A stretch of 16,567 bases of DNA. It comes from Chloroflexi bacterium RBG_16_60_22. GTDB taxonomy: Bacteria; Chloroflexota; Dehalococcoidia; Dehalococcoidales; RBG-16-60-22. The translations under genes and the position numbers were made by a program. Each line of letters begins with the position of its first letter. Positions within the stretch are counted from its first letter, which is position 1. The stretch lies in NCBI GenBank assembly GCA_001796935.1, contig MGNX01000076.1, positions 1 to 16,567 of the forward strand. The letters are read 5' to 3'. Of the stretch, positions 1 to 7,243 are shown piece by piece. The notes below the pieces were generated by a model that saw nothing but the letters and a program-made list of their open reading frames with translations, did no database searches and was not told where the DNA came from.

Positions 1-766
1 CCACCTCCGCCGGAGAGCGCAGAAAGTACTCCGCCGCCGAGGACGTTTCCCCCGGGCCGACGTAGACACTCCAGCCGTCCGGGCGGCGCACCACTCTGAA
101 GGCGTCTTCGTCAGTGGCATCATCGCCCAGGCAGACAGTCAGCACCCGCACCAGCTTCCGCGCCGACCTTATTTCACGGCTGATAGACGTCACCGCCCTG
201 CCCTTGTGCCAGTCAATCGGGGGACGGACCTCCCAGATTTTCTTCCCGGTGGTCACCTTGATTTCACCCCCGGCCACCAGCGGCGCGGTCAGCCTTTTAA
301 AGGTCTCCGCCACCACGCCCTCCTCCCCCTTTTTCACCAGCCGGTAGTGGACGCTGATACTCAATCCTTTGTCCTCGACGATAACCCCGGCGATGTTTTG
401 AAGCGCCGCCGCCAGCTGCCCGGAGAGGTCGTTAATCGTGGCGCGGGCCGTCTCCGCTTCCGGGCTGACCCAGTTCAGGCCGGGGCCTTCAATCTCCAGC
501 CCGTGGTTACCGGCGTAGTAGATGCCGGAGATGGCCACCAGCGCTTTCAGCTCGTTCATGGCGCGACCGCTGATGATGCCCACGCTGAAACGCGGCTGAT
601 GTGTCAGGGCGGTGAGCTTGTCCCGGACGGCGCCGGAGAGCACGGCATCTTTAGGCCGCCCCACGATGGGCGTCAGCGTGCCGTCGTAGTCGGAGAGGAG
701 CAGGACGTGCGGTGCCTCCCGGCAGGCCGCCGCGAAGTCCCGCCACGCCGCGAAGAGGTGCTCCAC
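1..766 (-). CDS. otsB: Trehalose-6-phosphate phosphatase (C-terminus cut by window edge)
   Basis: Dephosphorylates trehalose-6-phosphate to trehalose in the cytoplasm, the second step of the OtsA/OtsB route. I translated 255 residues from a GTG at 766; the 3' end lies outside the window. HAD-superfamily motifs are visible in order: motif I DYDGT with nucleophile D26 and acid D28, ISGR with S66 (motif II), the family block YAGNHGLE at 84-91, HKG with K188/K189 in the motif III region, and the Mg2+-binding motif GDDATDED at 214-221. The GTG start overlaps the otsA stop by one base (TAGTG), indicating translational coupling and a shared transcript. The length so far fits the family, which is usually about 250-270 residues. 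The family call is firm; the start is slightly less so, because no better start is obvious inside otsA. Confidence 0.93.
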   Translation of the reverse strand, partial: MEHLFAAWRDFAAACREAPHVLLLSDYDGTLTPIVGRPKDAVLSGAVRDKLTALTHQPRFSVGIISGRAMNELKALVAISGIYYAGNHGLEIEGPGLNWVSPEAETARATINDLSGQLAAALQNIAGVIVEDKGLSISVHYRLVKKGEEGVVAETFKRLTAPLVAGGEIKVTTGKKIWEVRPPIDWHKGRAVTSISREIRSARKLVRVLTVCLGDDATDEDAFRVVRRPDGWSVYVGPGETSSAAEYFLRSPAEV

Positions 767-2667
767 TAGACCCCCGCTATCTCGATGAGGCGGGCGACCA
801 TGGAGGCGCCCCAGCGGTAGATATTATTGGCGGACACGATGTCCCGCATCCTGGCCATGCGCCGCCGCCGCTCCGCTTCCGGCATCTCGATGGCCTCCTT
901 GATTTTAAGGGCAAACTCGCCGATGGCGTAGGGATTGATGAGCAGGGCGTTCCGCATCTCCACGGCGGCCCCGGTGAACTTGCTGAGGATGAGAACGCCG
1001 TCGCCGTCAACGCGGGCGGCGACAAACTCCTTGGCTACCAGGTTCATGCCGTCGTGCAAAGAGCTGACGACGCAGAAACGGGCCAGGCGGCGCAGGGCGT
1101 TGAGGGTATCGTGGGAGAGCTGCCGCGTCATGGGGACCACCGGCTGCCAGGCGTCCGTGCCGTACTTTTTATTGATGCCTGCCATGAGGTCGTCGATGCG
1201 CTGCCCTATCTTTTTATAGGTGTCAATCTGGGTGCGGCTGGGCATGCCGGCCTGGATGAAGACCACCCTGCCGCGGTATTCCGGGTTGTCCTCCAGGAAC
1301 CTGTCCAGCGCGAGCAGTCGCTCCGGGATGCCCTTGGTATAGTCCAGGCGGTCCATGCCGATGCCGAGGTACTTGCCCTCCAGGTGGAACTCCTTTTTAA
1401 GGGCGGCCATCTCCTTCTCCACCGCCGCCGACCCCGCCGCTTCGGAAATACCGTCGAAGTCAACGCTGATGGGGAAGGGCTCGACGACGGTGGTGTTGCC
1501 CTGGCGGAAGATGGTATCCTCCTCCCGCACCGTCCTGGCCTCCAGGCTGCGCTCCACCGACTCGATGAAGTTGTTGCAGAAGGCCTGCGTGTGGAACCCC
1601 ATGAGGTCGTTGCCGCGCTGCCCTATCTTTTTATAGGTGTCAATCTGGGTGCGGCTGGGCATGCCGGCCTGGATGAAGACCACCCTGCCGCGGTATTCCG
1701 GGTTGTCCTCCAGGAACCTGTCCAGCGCGAGCAGTCGCTCCGGGATGCCCTTGGTATAGTCCAGGCGGTCCATGCCGATGCCGAGGTACTTGCCCTCCAG
1801 GTGGAACTCCTTTTTAAGGGCGGCCATCTCCTTCTCCACCGCCGCCGACCCCGCCGCTTCGGAAATACCGTCGAAGTCAACGCTGATGGGGAAGGGCTCG
1901 ACGACGGTGGTGTTGCCCTGGCGGAAGATGGTATCCTCCTCCCGCACCGTCCTGGCCTCCAGGCTGCGCTCCACCGACTCGATGAAGTTGTTGCAGAAGG
2001 CCTGCGTGTGGAACCCCATGAGGTCGTTGCCCAGCATGCCGACGAGGATTTCCTGGTGCCAGGGGCAGGTGCGCAGCACCTCGTAGGCCGGCCAGGGGAT
2101 GTGCCAGAACTGCCCGACCGTCAGCCCCGGGTTCCTTTCCTTGAGGTAATGCGAGAGCAGGGCGAAGTGGTAGTCCTGCACCAGCACCACCGCCGGGCGG
2201 TCGCCTATCTCCTTGATGACGGCATCGGCGAAGATACTGTTCACCTTCTGATAGGTCTGCCAGTCGGCCTCGTTGAAGACCGGCGGCGTGAAGGTGACAT
2301 GGCAGAGCGGCCAGAGCCCCTCGTTGGAGAAGCCAAGGTAGAACCCGGCCACCTCGTCTTCCGTCAGCCAGACGCGGCGCAGGGTATATTCCGGGTTGTC
2401 CGGCGGCACGGCAACGCGGTCGTGCTTGTCGACCACTTTACGGTCGGCATCGCCGGTGCCCTGGGCCACCCAGGTGCCCCCCGAGGCCCGCATCACGGGG
2501 TCGAGCGCCTCGGTCAGCCCGCTGACGGGGCGGTTCCACTTTATTTCCCTACCGGACAGGCTGTGGACATAGGGCTCGCGGTTGGAAACGACGATGAAGA
2601 GGCTGTCGCCGAGCTTGCTCTGCACCAGGCGGTAAAGCCGGTCCTTGTTCCACTGAAGTTCATCCAT
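766..2667 (-). CDS. otsA: Trehalose-6-phosphate synthase with an internal 139-residue tandem duplication
   Basis: GT20 glycosyltransferase that joins UDP-glucose and glucose-6-phosphate to make trehalose-6-phosphate. The N-terminal domain shows SNREPY (28-33), GLWPLCH (117-123), QDYHF with D165 and HIPWP with H189. The C-terminal domain shows HDGMNLVAKEF with D539 and E547, matching E. coli D361 and E369. The frame encodes 633 residues where the family has about 470-500. The excess is exactly one repeated unit: residues 213-351 are repeated as 352-490, identical even in DNA. The donor-site motif GMDRLDYTKG therefore occurs twice (298-307 and 437-446). Without the extra copy the protein would be 494 residues. 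The duplicated piece spans the end of the N-domain and the start of the C-domain, so the fold is probably disturbed and activity is doubtful. An ATG at 2667 has AGGTGA six bases upstream. Confidence 0.9.
   Translation of the reverse strand: MDELQWNKDRLYRLVQSKLGDSLFIVVSNREPYVHSLSGREIKWNRPVSGLTEALDPVMRASGGTWVAQGTGDADRKVVDKHDRVAVPPDNPEYTLRRVWLTEDEVAGFYLGFSNEGLWPLCHVTFTPPVFNEADWQTYQKVNSIFADAVIKEIGDRPAVVLVQDYHFALLSHYLKERNPGLTVGQFWHIPWPAYEVLRTCPWHQEILVGMLGNDLMGFHTQAFCNNFIESVERSLEARTVREEDTIFRQGNTTVVEPFPISVDFDGISEAAGSAAVEKEMAALKKEFHLEGKYLGIGMDRLDYTKGIPERLLALDRFLEDNPEYRGRVVFIQAGMPSRTQIDTYKKIGQRGNDLMGFHTQAFCNNFIESVERSLEARTVREEDTIFRQGNTTVVEPFPISVDFDGISEAAGSAAVEKEMAALKKEFHLEGKYLGIGMDRLDYTKGIPERLLALDRFLEDNPEYRGRVVFIQAGMPSRTQIDTYKKIGQRIDDLMAGINKKYGTDAWQPVVPMTRQLSHDTLNALRRLARFCVVSSLHDGMNLVAKEFVAARVDGDGVLILSKFTGAAVEMRNALLINPYAIGEFALKIKEAIEMPEAERRRRMARMRDIVSANNIYRWGASMVARLIEIAGV
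1198..1614. repeat. Tandem duplication in otsA, copy nearer the 3' end of the gene
   Basis: Identical by eye over its whole 417 bases to 1615-2031, directly abutting it. The unit is exactly 139 codons, so the frame is kept. It encodes residues 352-490 of the OtsA product. Identity stops at once outside the unit: base 1197 is t where 1614 is c, and base 1615 is g where 2032 is c. Confidence 0.97.
1615..2031. repeat. Tandem duplication in otsA, copy nearer the 5' end of the gene
   Basis: Second 417-base unit, identical to 1198-1614, encoding residues 213-351 of the OtsA product (from GNDLMGF to KKIGQR). No base differs between the copies, so the event is either very recent or an assembly error. 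Confidence 0.97.
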
Positions 2668-2714
2668 GCTGCGTCACCTGCCTTTATTCCGGACTGGCCC
2701 CCGCCGCCCCCTCT

Positions 2715-2743
2715 AGGGTAATTGAAGCACCCCGGACTGTCAA
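2715..2743 (-). promoter_or_regulatory. Candidate sigma70 promoter for otsA-otsB
   Basis: Read on the minus strand, a perfect -35 TTGACA (2743-2738) is followed by a 17-base spacer and TACCCT (2720-2715). The -10 is weak, matching TATAAT at three of six positions. It lies about 50 bases ahead of the otsA start, in the right orientation. Confidence 0.45.
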
Positions 2744-2778
2744 GCAAGGCGCGGTATTTATTGGTTTTGGCCGGTAAT

Positions 2779-2853
2779 GTCATTGCGAGCCGAAGGCGAA
2801 GCAATCTCTATAACGTCTTGAGATTGCCGCGTCGCTACGCTCCTCGCAATGAC
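2779..2853 (+). repeat. Short interspersed palindromic repeat, copy 1 (75 bp)
   Basis: Starts with GTCATTGCGAG and ends with its exact inverse CTCGCAATGAC. Inside, GCAATCTC (2801-2808) pairs with GAGATTGC (2820-2827), so the element can fold into a long hairpin. It is closely similar to 7025-7099 in the same orientation and to 16287-16362 in the opposite one. It carries no coding frame of interest. It fills the gap between the ends of the ATPase gene and the start of otsA, about 30 bases past the ATPase stop, where the hairpin could also slow or end transcription. It resembles non-autonomous, REP- or MITE-like elements. Confidence 0.85.
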
Positions 2854-2881
2854 AGTTAAATCAACCAAATGCAAACAGCAC

Positions 2882-5641
2882 CTAGGCGCGGCTTTTCCGG
2901 TGCCGGCCGCGGAGGCGGGTTATCAGGCGCTGGATACGCCGGTACTTCACCGGCCGGAACTTGCCGAGGCCGAAGAGCTTCGGGAAAAGGGCCTTGCGGG
3001 TCTCCTCGATGACGAAGAGGCTGCCGCCGGCCAGGACGGCGATGCCCCACCGCTCGATGCCCAGGGGGACGGTGCGGAAGGCCGCCTGGAGGAAGGGTAC
3101 GTACACCACCGACAGCTGCAGCAGGATGGCCAGCGAGATGGAGCCCACCAGCCATCGGTTGCGCAGGACGCCCAGCTTGAAAACGGTCCGCTCGTCGGAG
3201 CGGGCGTTGAAGGCACGGAACCACTCGAAAGCCACCAACGAGCAGAAGGTGACGGTGCGCGCTTCCTCGATGCTCATCCTCGCCTGGGCCCAGTTGAAAA
3301 TCAGGAAGACCCCGACGCCCATGATGGCGGCCATGGTGGCGACGCGCATCAGCAGGCCGGGGTAAAGTATGCCCACCCCGGGGTGGCGCGGGGGGTGCTT
3401 TAGCTCGTCCCCGACCTTGGGCTCCAGCCCGAGCGGCACCGCCGATGCCGTGTCCGTGACCAGGTTGACCCAGATAATCTGCACGGCCAGCAGCGGCGCC
3501 TTACCCACGAACAGTATGGTGAGAATCAGCGCCAGAAGCTCGCCGATATTGGTGCTCAACAGGAAGAAGATGACGTTACGCAGCCGGGTGAAGATGGCCC
3601 GGCCTTCGTCCACCGCCGCCACCACCGTAGCAAAATTATCGTCGGCCAGGGTCATGTCGCAGGCTTCCTTGGCGACGTCCGTACCGGTGATGCCCATGGC
3701 GATGCCGATATTGGCCGCCTTCAGGGCCGGGGCGTCGTTGACGCCGTCGCCGGTCATGGCCACCACGTGCCCGCGGCTTTTCAGGGCATTAACAATTCTC
3801 AGTTTCTGTATCGGCTCGATGCGGGCGAAGACGGAGATACGCTCTACCTGCTCCGCCAGCTGCTCATCGCTCATCTCATGGAGCTCTTTTCCGGTTACCG
3901 ATTTCCCCTCCGGAAGGTCGAGCTGGCGGGCGATGGACTCCGCCGTGACCCGGTTGTCCCCGGTAATCATGATGACCCTGATGCCGGCGCCCTCGCAGAG
4001 CCGGATGGCTTCTTTAGCTTCCTCGCGGGGCGGGTCGGCCATGCCGGAGAGCCCCACCAGCGTCAGGTTCCCCCGGAGGTGCCCGTCCTCCAGGTCATTG
4101 ATGTCGGCGGGGAGGGTGACGTACGCCGTGGCGATGACCCTCATGGCCTCGCGCGCCATGGCCTCGTTAGCCTGGAGGATATCCTGGACATCCGGCTCTT
4201 CCAAAGGAACGACTTCAGTCCCTTGATAGTGGTACTTGCTCAGGGAGAGTACCTTCTCGGCGGCGCCCTTGACGTAAGCCACCCGGCTGCCGTCCCCGGG
4301 GTGCAGGGTGGCCATGTAGAGCTTTTCACTCTGGAAAGGAATCTCGTCGAGGCGGGGGAAAGCCCGGTCCAGGTTCTCCCGGTTCATCCCGGCCTTGGCG
4401 GCAGCCACGATTAAAGCGCCCTCGGTGGGGTCGCCGAAGATGCCGCAACACCGCTCGTCCTGCATCGTCAGCACGGCATCGTTACAGAGGGCGCCTATCC
4501 TGAGATGCAGGTCCAGGACGGGCTCGTTTTCCGTTTCCAGCTTAAGACCGTCGACGCGGAACTCCCCCTCGGGTACGTAGCCCTCGCCGGTGACTTCCAC
4601 CCACCTGCCCCCGAGATACAGGCGGCGCACCGTCATCTGGTTCAGGGTCAGCGTCCCGGTCTTGTCCGAGCAGATGACGGTGGCCGAGCCCAGCGTTTCC
4701 ACCGCCACCAGCTTGCGGACGACGGCGTGGCGGTGAGCCATGTACCTCATGCCCATGGCCAGGACCACGGTCACCACCGCCGGGAGGCCCTCCGGTATGG
4801 CGGAAACGGCGGCGGCCACCGCCAGCAGGAACACGTCCAGCCACGCCAAACCCTTGAGGAGTCCCACGATGACCAGCAGGGCGCAGACGGCGAGGAAAAG
4901 CCCGACGATATACCGGCTCAGCTTGCCGATGCTCTTCTGTAGCGGCGTCTTCTCCGGCTTGACCTCCTGGATGCCGGTGGCAATCTCGCCCATCTCGGTG
5001 GTCATGCCGGTCCTGACCGTCAAGGCGGTGGCGCGACCGTAGGTCACCACCGTGCCCATGAACACCATGTTCTTGCGCTCGGCCACCGGCAGCTCCCCGG
5101 GGAAGGTCCGGGTGCTCTTGTCCACCGGCACCGACTCGCCGGTGAGGGTAGCTTCGTTGACCTTGAGGTTGGAGGCTTCCAGCAGGCGCGCGTCGGCCGG
5201 GACGCGGTCGCCGGTCTCCAGGAGCAGGATATCCCCGGGCACGAGCTCCCGGGCGGGTATCTCGCGGACCGAGCCGTCGCGCCGGACGCTGGCCCGGGGC
5301 GCCGCCAGCCGGATGAGGGCCTCCATGGCCTTTTCCGCCCGCGTCTCCTGGACGAACCCGATGGCGGCGTTGAGTAAAAGGACGCCGAGGATTACCCAGG
5401 CATCGAGGAAGTGACCGACGATAATGGAGATTACGGCGGCGACGAGCAGGACGTAGATGAGGGGGCTGAGGAACTGCCCGGAGAAGACCATCAGCGGCGG
5501 GGTCTTTTTCCGGGCCTCGAGCTGGTTGGGGCCATAGCGGAGGAGTCGGGAAGCGACTTCCCCGGCCGCCAGGCCGGCGCGGCGGGAATCGAGCGCCTGG
5601 AGGGCCTCGTCTATGGTGAAATTATGCCACTGTTTGTCCAT
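2882..5641 (-). CDS. P-type cation-transporting ATPase, probably Ca2+ (P2A type)
   Basis: Membrane pump of 919 residues that couples ATP hydrolysis to cation export. P-type landmarks appear in order: TGES (167-170, actuator), PEGL (283-286, TM4), the phosphorylation site DKTGT with D326, KGA (458-460, nucleotide domain), DPPR (537-540 region) and GDGVNDAP (631-638, hinge). Residues that bind both Ca2+ ions in SERCA have counterparts: E284 in TM4, N698 and E701 in TM5, N726 and D730 in TM6, and a TM8 glutamate in the AFEWFRAFN stretch. This favours Ca2+ over heavy metals; no N-terminal CXXC metal-binding domain and no CPC motif is seen. Mn2+ or another cation cannot be excluded. The ATG at 5641 has only a weak, close CAGGTA ahead. 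It lies 57 bases downstream of the ZIP gene on the same strand, so co-transcription is likely. Confidence 0.93.
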   Translation of the reverse strand: MDKQWHNFTIDEALQALDSRRAGLAAGEVASRLLRYGPNQLEARKKTPPLMVFSGQFLSPLIYVLLVAAVISIIVGHFLDAWVILGVLLLNAAIGFVQETRAEKAMEALIRLAAPRASVRRDGSVREIPARELVPGDILLLETGDRVPADARLLEASNLKVNEATLTGESVPVDKSTRTFPGELPVAERKNMVFMGTVVTYGRATALTVRTGMTTEMGEIATGIQEVKPEKTPLQKSIGKLSRYIVGLFLAVCALLVIVGLLKGLAWLDVFLLAVAAAVSAIPEGLPAVVTVVLAMGMRYMAHRHAVVRKLVAVETLGSATVICSDKTGTLTLNQMTVRRLYLGGRWVEVTGEGYVPEGEFRVDGLKLETENEPVLDLHLRIGALCNDAVLTMQDERCCGIFGDPTEGALIVAAAKAGMNRENLDRAFPRLDEIPFQSEKLYMATLHPGDGSRVAYVKGAAEKVLSLSKYHYQGTEVVPLEEPDVQDILQANEAMAREAMRVIATAYVTLPADINDLEDGHLRGNLTLVGLSGMADPPREEAKEAIRLCEGAGIRVIMITGDNRVTAESIARQLDLPEGKSVTGKELHEMSDEQLAEQVERISVFARIEPIQKLRIVNALKSRGHVVAMTGDGVNDAPALKAANIGIAMGITGTDVAKEACDMTLADDNFATVVAAVDEGRAIFTRLRNVIFFLLSTNIGELLALILTILFVGKAPLLAVQIIWVNLVTDTASAVPLGLEPKVGDELKHPPRHPGVGILYPGLLMRVATMAAIMGVGVFLIFNWAQARMSIEEARTVTFCSLVAFEWFRAFNARSDERTVFKLGVLRNRWLVGSISLAILLQLSVVYVPFLQAAFRTVPLGIERWGIAVLAGGSLFVIEETRKALFPKLFGLGKFRPVKYRRIQRLITRLRGRHRKSRA

Positions 5642-5698
5642 TACCTGAATATTTTAACACAGCCAGTCCAGACGAGCGCTATCGCGCGGGGGCGCATA

Positions 5699-6442
5699 TT
5701 ATTCGAGAAAAACCAGCATCGCCATTATCCCGATGCCGAGCAGTATCAGGGCAAACTGTAAAATGGACTTCCCTATCTCGACATCGTGGTGCAGCTCCGG
5801 CAGCAGGTCGCTCCCGGCGATGTAGATGAAACCCCCGGCGGTGATGGGCACCAGGGCGACGGTATAGCCCTGGATATGAGGGCCGATAGCCAGGGACAGG
5901 ACAGCGCCGATAACGGCAAAAAGGGCGGAGATAAAGTTGAAGGTTAAAGCTTTTCGGGGCGAAAGACCGCCGTGGATGAGCACCCCGAAGTCCCCCATCT
6001 CCTGCGGTATCTCGTGGAGTACGATGGCCAGCGTGGTGGTGACGCCCAGCGGAAAGCTTACCAGGTAAGTCGCGGCAATAACCATCCCGTCAATCAGGTT
6101 GTGAACGGCATCGCCGACCAGGTTCATGGCGACGACAGGATGGATATGCTGCGTGTCTTCCGAAAGGTGACAGTGTCTCCAGCGGAGGAACTTTTCCATG
6201 ACGAAGAATATCATGATGCCGAGGATGACCCACAGCGGCGTGATGAGATTGTTGCCCAGCTCCTCGAATGATTCCGGCAGGAGGTGAATGAAAGCATCAC
6301 CGAACAGGCCGCCGACGGCGAAGCTGACCAGCAGGAAGGTTATCTTTTGGGTTTCCTTGTGCAGCAAAAGTGCCCCGATGCCAATCAAGGAAATCAGGCT
6401 GACCAGAAAGACGCTGACGATGCTGTATATCCAGACGTTCAT
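5699..6442 (-). CDS. ZIP-family divalent metal transporter
   Basis: Integral membrane permease that brings zinc or another divalent metal into the cytoplasm. Counted from a possible GTG at 6451, the TM4 signature HNLIDG is at 117-122, the TM5 signature HEIPQE with the following D at 146-154, and GSDLLPE near the C-terminus at 213-219. A short His-rich loop (WRHCH...HIH) lies at 91-104, in the usual place between TM3 and TM4. At roughly 250 residues it is normal for bacterial ZIPs. I chose the ATG at 6442 over the in-frame GTG at 6451; neither has a strong ribosome site. The gene follows the Fur-family gene by about 60 bases. A TATAAT hexamer at 6502-6497 abuts the regulator's stop codon but lacks a good -35, so an internal promoter is only a possibility. 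Metal specificity cannot be read from the sequence. Confidence 0.92.
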   Translation of the reverse strand: MNVWIYSIVSVFLVSLISLIGIGALLLHKETQKITFLLVSFAVGGLFGDAFIHLLPESFEELGNNLITPLWVILGIMIFFVMEKFLRWRHCHLSEDTQHIHPVVAMNLVGDAVHNLIDGMVIAATYLVSFPLGVTTTLAIVLHEIPQEMGDFGVLIHGGLSPRKALTFNFISALFAVIGAVLSLAIGPHIQGYTVALVPITAGGFIYIAGSDLLPELHHDVEIGKSILQFALILLGIGIMAMLVFLE

Positions 6443-6502
6443 CGCTGTCACGCACGCAGGTTACGCTTCACTCCCGACATCTCTTAAAACTTTACCATTA
6501 TA

Positions 6503-6943
6503 CTAAATACCGGCTGCCTCGCGGCAGGTCCGGCACTGCCCCACGAACTCGAGGAGGTGGCCGCTTATGCGGAAACGCTTCTCCCTGGCGAGCCGGCGTT
6601 CCAGCCCGGCGAGGTCGCAGTCCGTAAAATCAATCACGGTACCGCAGTCGGAGCATATCAGGTGGTGGTGGTGCCCGGCGGGACGGCGCACCAGGTAGCT
6701 CCGGCAGCTGCCGCCGGCGTGCGTCTCGCAGATAAGACCGAGTCCGGCCAGCGTCTCCAGCGTGCGGTAGACGGTCACCAGCCCGATGCCGGGGTGCTCC
6801 CGCCGTACCCGACCGTAGATTTCCGCCGGGGTGAGGTGCTCGCGGCACCCGGTGATGGCCCGCACGATGGCACGCCGCTGCGGGGTAATCTTATAGCCGC
6901 GCTGCCTCAGCGTGCTCTCAATCTGCCTGACGTTGTACAGCAT
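6503..6943 (-). CDS. Fur-family metal-responsive transcriptional regulator
   Basis: Predicted 146-residue DNA-binding repressor. The winged-helix region includes KITPQRRAIV (18-27) and the recognition-helix block LVTVYRTLETL (55-65). The metal and dimer region has HHHH (91-94), then CSDC (C97, C100) and CRTC (C137, C140), the two CXXC pairs of a structural zinc site. Frames further upstream (a TTG at 7006) are rejected as starts because that TTG is the first half of a perfect -35 box; the ATG at 6943 gives the normal family length. Whether it senses iron, zinc (Zur), manganese or peroxide (PerR) cannot be decided. The ZIP gene immediately downstream suggests zinc or another divalent metal. 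Autoregulation is suggested by a Fur-box-like site between the promoter and the start codon. Confidence 0.92.
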   Translation of the reverse strand: MLYNVRQIESTLRQRGYKITPQRRAIVRAITGCREHLTPAEIYGRVRREHPGIGLVTVYRTLETLAGLGLICETHAGGSCRSYLVRRPAGHHHHLICSDCGTVIDFTDCDLAGLERRLAREKRFRISGHLLEFVGQCRTCREAAGI

Positions 6944-6957
6944 CCCGTATGCCAGAT

Positions 6958-6970
6958 GAAAATGATTATC
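6958..6970 (-). promoter_or_regulatory. Fur-box-like operator
   Basis: The minus strand reads GATAATCATTTTC, which matches 12 of 13 bases of the right-hand part of the classical Fur box (GATAATCATTATC). The six bases before it match poorly, giving about 14 of 19 overall. It lies at about +1 to +13 relative to the predicted transcription start, where a bound repressor would block the polymerase. Confidence 0.45.
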
Positions 6971-6977
6971 GTTTAGC

Positions 6978-7006
6978 AGTATAGCAGGGCGGGGCAAGGC
7001 TGTCAA
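6978..7006 (-). promoter_or_regulatory. Near-consensus sigma70 promoter for the regulator/ZIP/ATPase group
   Basis: The minus strand carries TTGACA (7006-7001), a 17-base spacer, then TATACT (6983-6978). That is a perfect -35, ideal spacing and a five-of-six -10. The predicted transcript starts near 6971, giving a leader of roughly 28 bases before the ATG at 6943. Confidence 0.8.
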
Positions 7007-7024
7007 ACGGAACAGGCGGGTAAC

Positions 7025-7099
7025 GTCATTGCGAGCCGGAGGCGAAGCAACCTCTATAATGCATTAAGATTGCTTCGTCGCTGCGCTCCTCGCAATGAC
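7025..7099 (+). repeat. Short interspersed palindromic repeat, copy 2 (75 bp)
   Basis: Same 11-base inverted ends (GTCATTGCGAG and CTCGCAATGAC), length and orientation as 2779-2853, with scattered differences mostly in the central loop. It lies in the divergent region between the Fur-family regulator promoter and the iorA promoter and separates the two. Confidence 0.85.
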
Positions 7100-7170
7100 A
7101 GTTTACAATTGTCGTGAGCCTGCAAGGTGTGGTAGAATTTAGTTAAAGATACTCTCAATCAAGAGAATGC

Positions 7171-7194
7171 GTAATATTTTATTGAAAATATTAC
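7171..7194. promoter_or_regulatory. Perfect 10-bp inverted repeat overlapping the iorA -35 box
   Basis: GTAATATTTT, a 4-base centre ATTG, then the exact reverse complement AAAATATTAC. The right arm overlaps the -35 hexamer at 7182-7187. Its position and symmetry fit the binding site of a dimeric repressor or activator. It is too AT-rich and too far upstream to act as a transcript terminator for iorA. The regulator is unknown. Confidence 0.55.
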
Positions 7195-7211
7195 TGGAAC
7201 TGATATATAAT
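7182..7211 (+). promoter_or_regulatory. Candidate sigma70 promoter for iorA
   Basis: TTGAAA (7182-7187), an 18-base spacer, then a perfect TATAAT (7206-7211). The predicted start of transcription near 7218 leaves about 26 bases before the ATG at 7244. The surrounding DNA is strikingly AT-rich compared with the rest of the window. Confidence 0.7.
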
Positions 7212-7243
7212 AAAGTAATTATCGTTGTATTGCGTGGTTAGAA

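Noticed and set aside
1198..2031. The tandem repeat as a CRISPR array or a repeat-protein domain
   Set aside because: Only two 417-base units with no spacers, and the unit cuts across two enzyme domains, so neither applies.
712..2721. 669-codon open frame on the plus strand opposite otsA
   Set aside because: It is the antisense shadow of otsA in GC-rich DNA, repeats because of the same duplication, and resembles no family; the minus-strand frame has clear GT20 motifs.
2849..3403. 184-codon plus-strand frame opposite the 3' end of the ATPase gene
   Set aside because: Antisense shadow of the P-type ATPase, starting within the repeat; composition is acidic and repetitive with no recognisable domain.
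6944..7006. 21 extra N-terminal residues for the Fur-family regulator (TTG start at 7006)
   Set aside because: The TTG is part of the TTGACA -35 box and the segment contains the -10; homologues usually start near the ATG at 6943.
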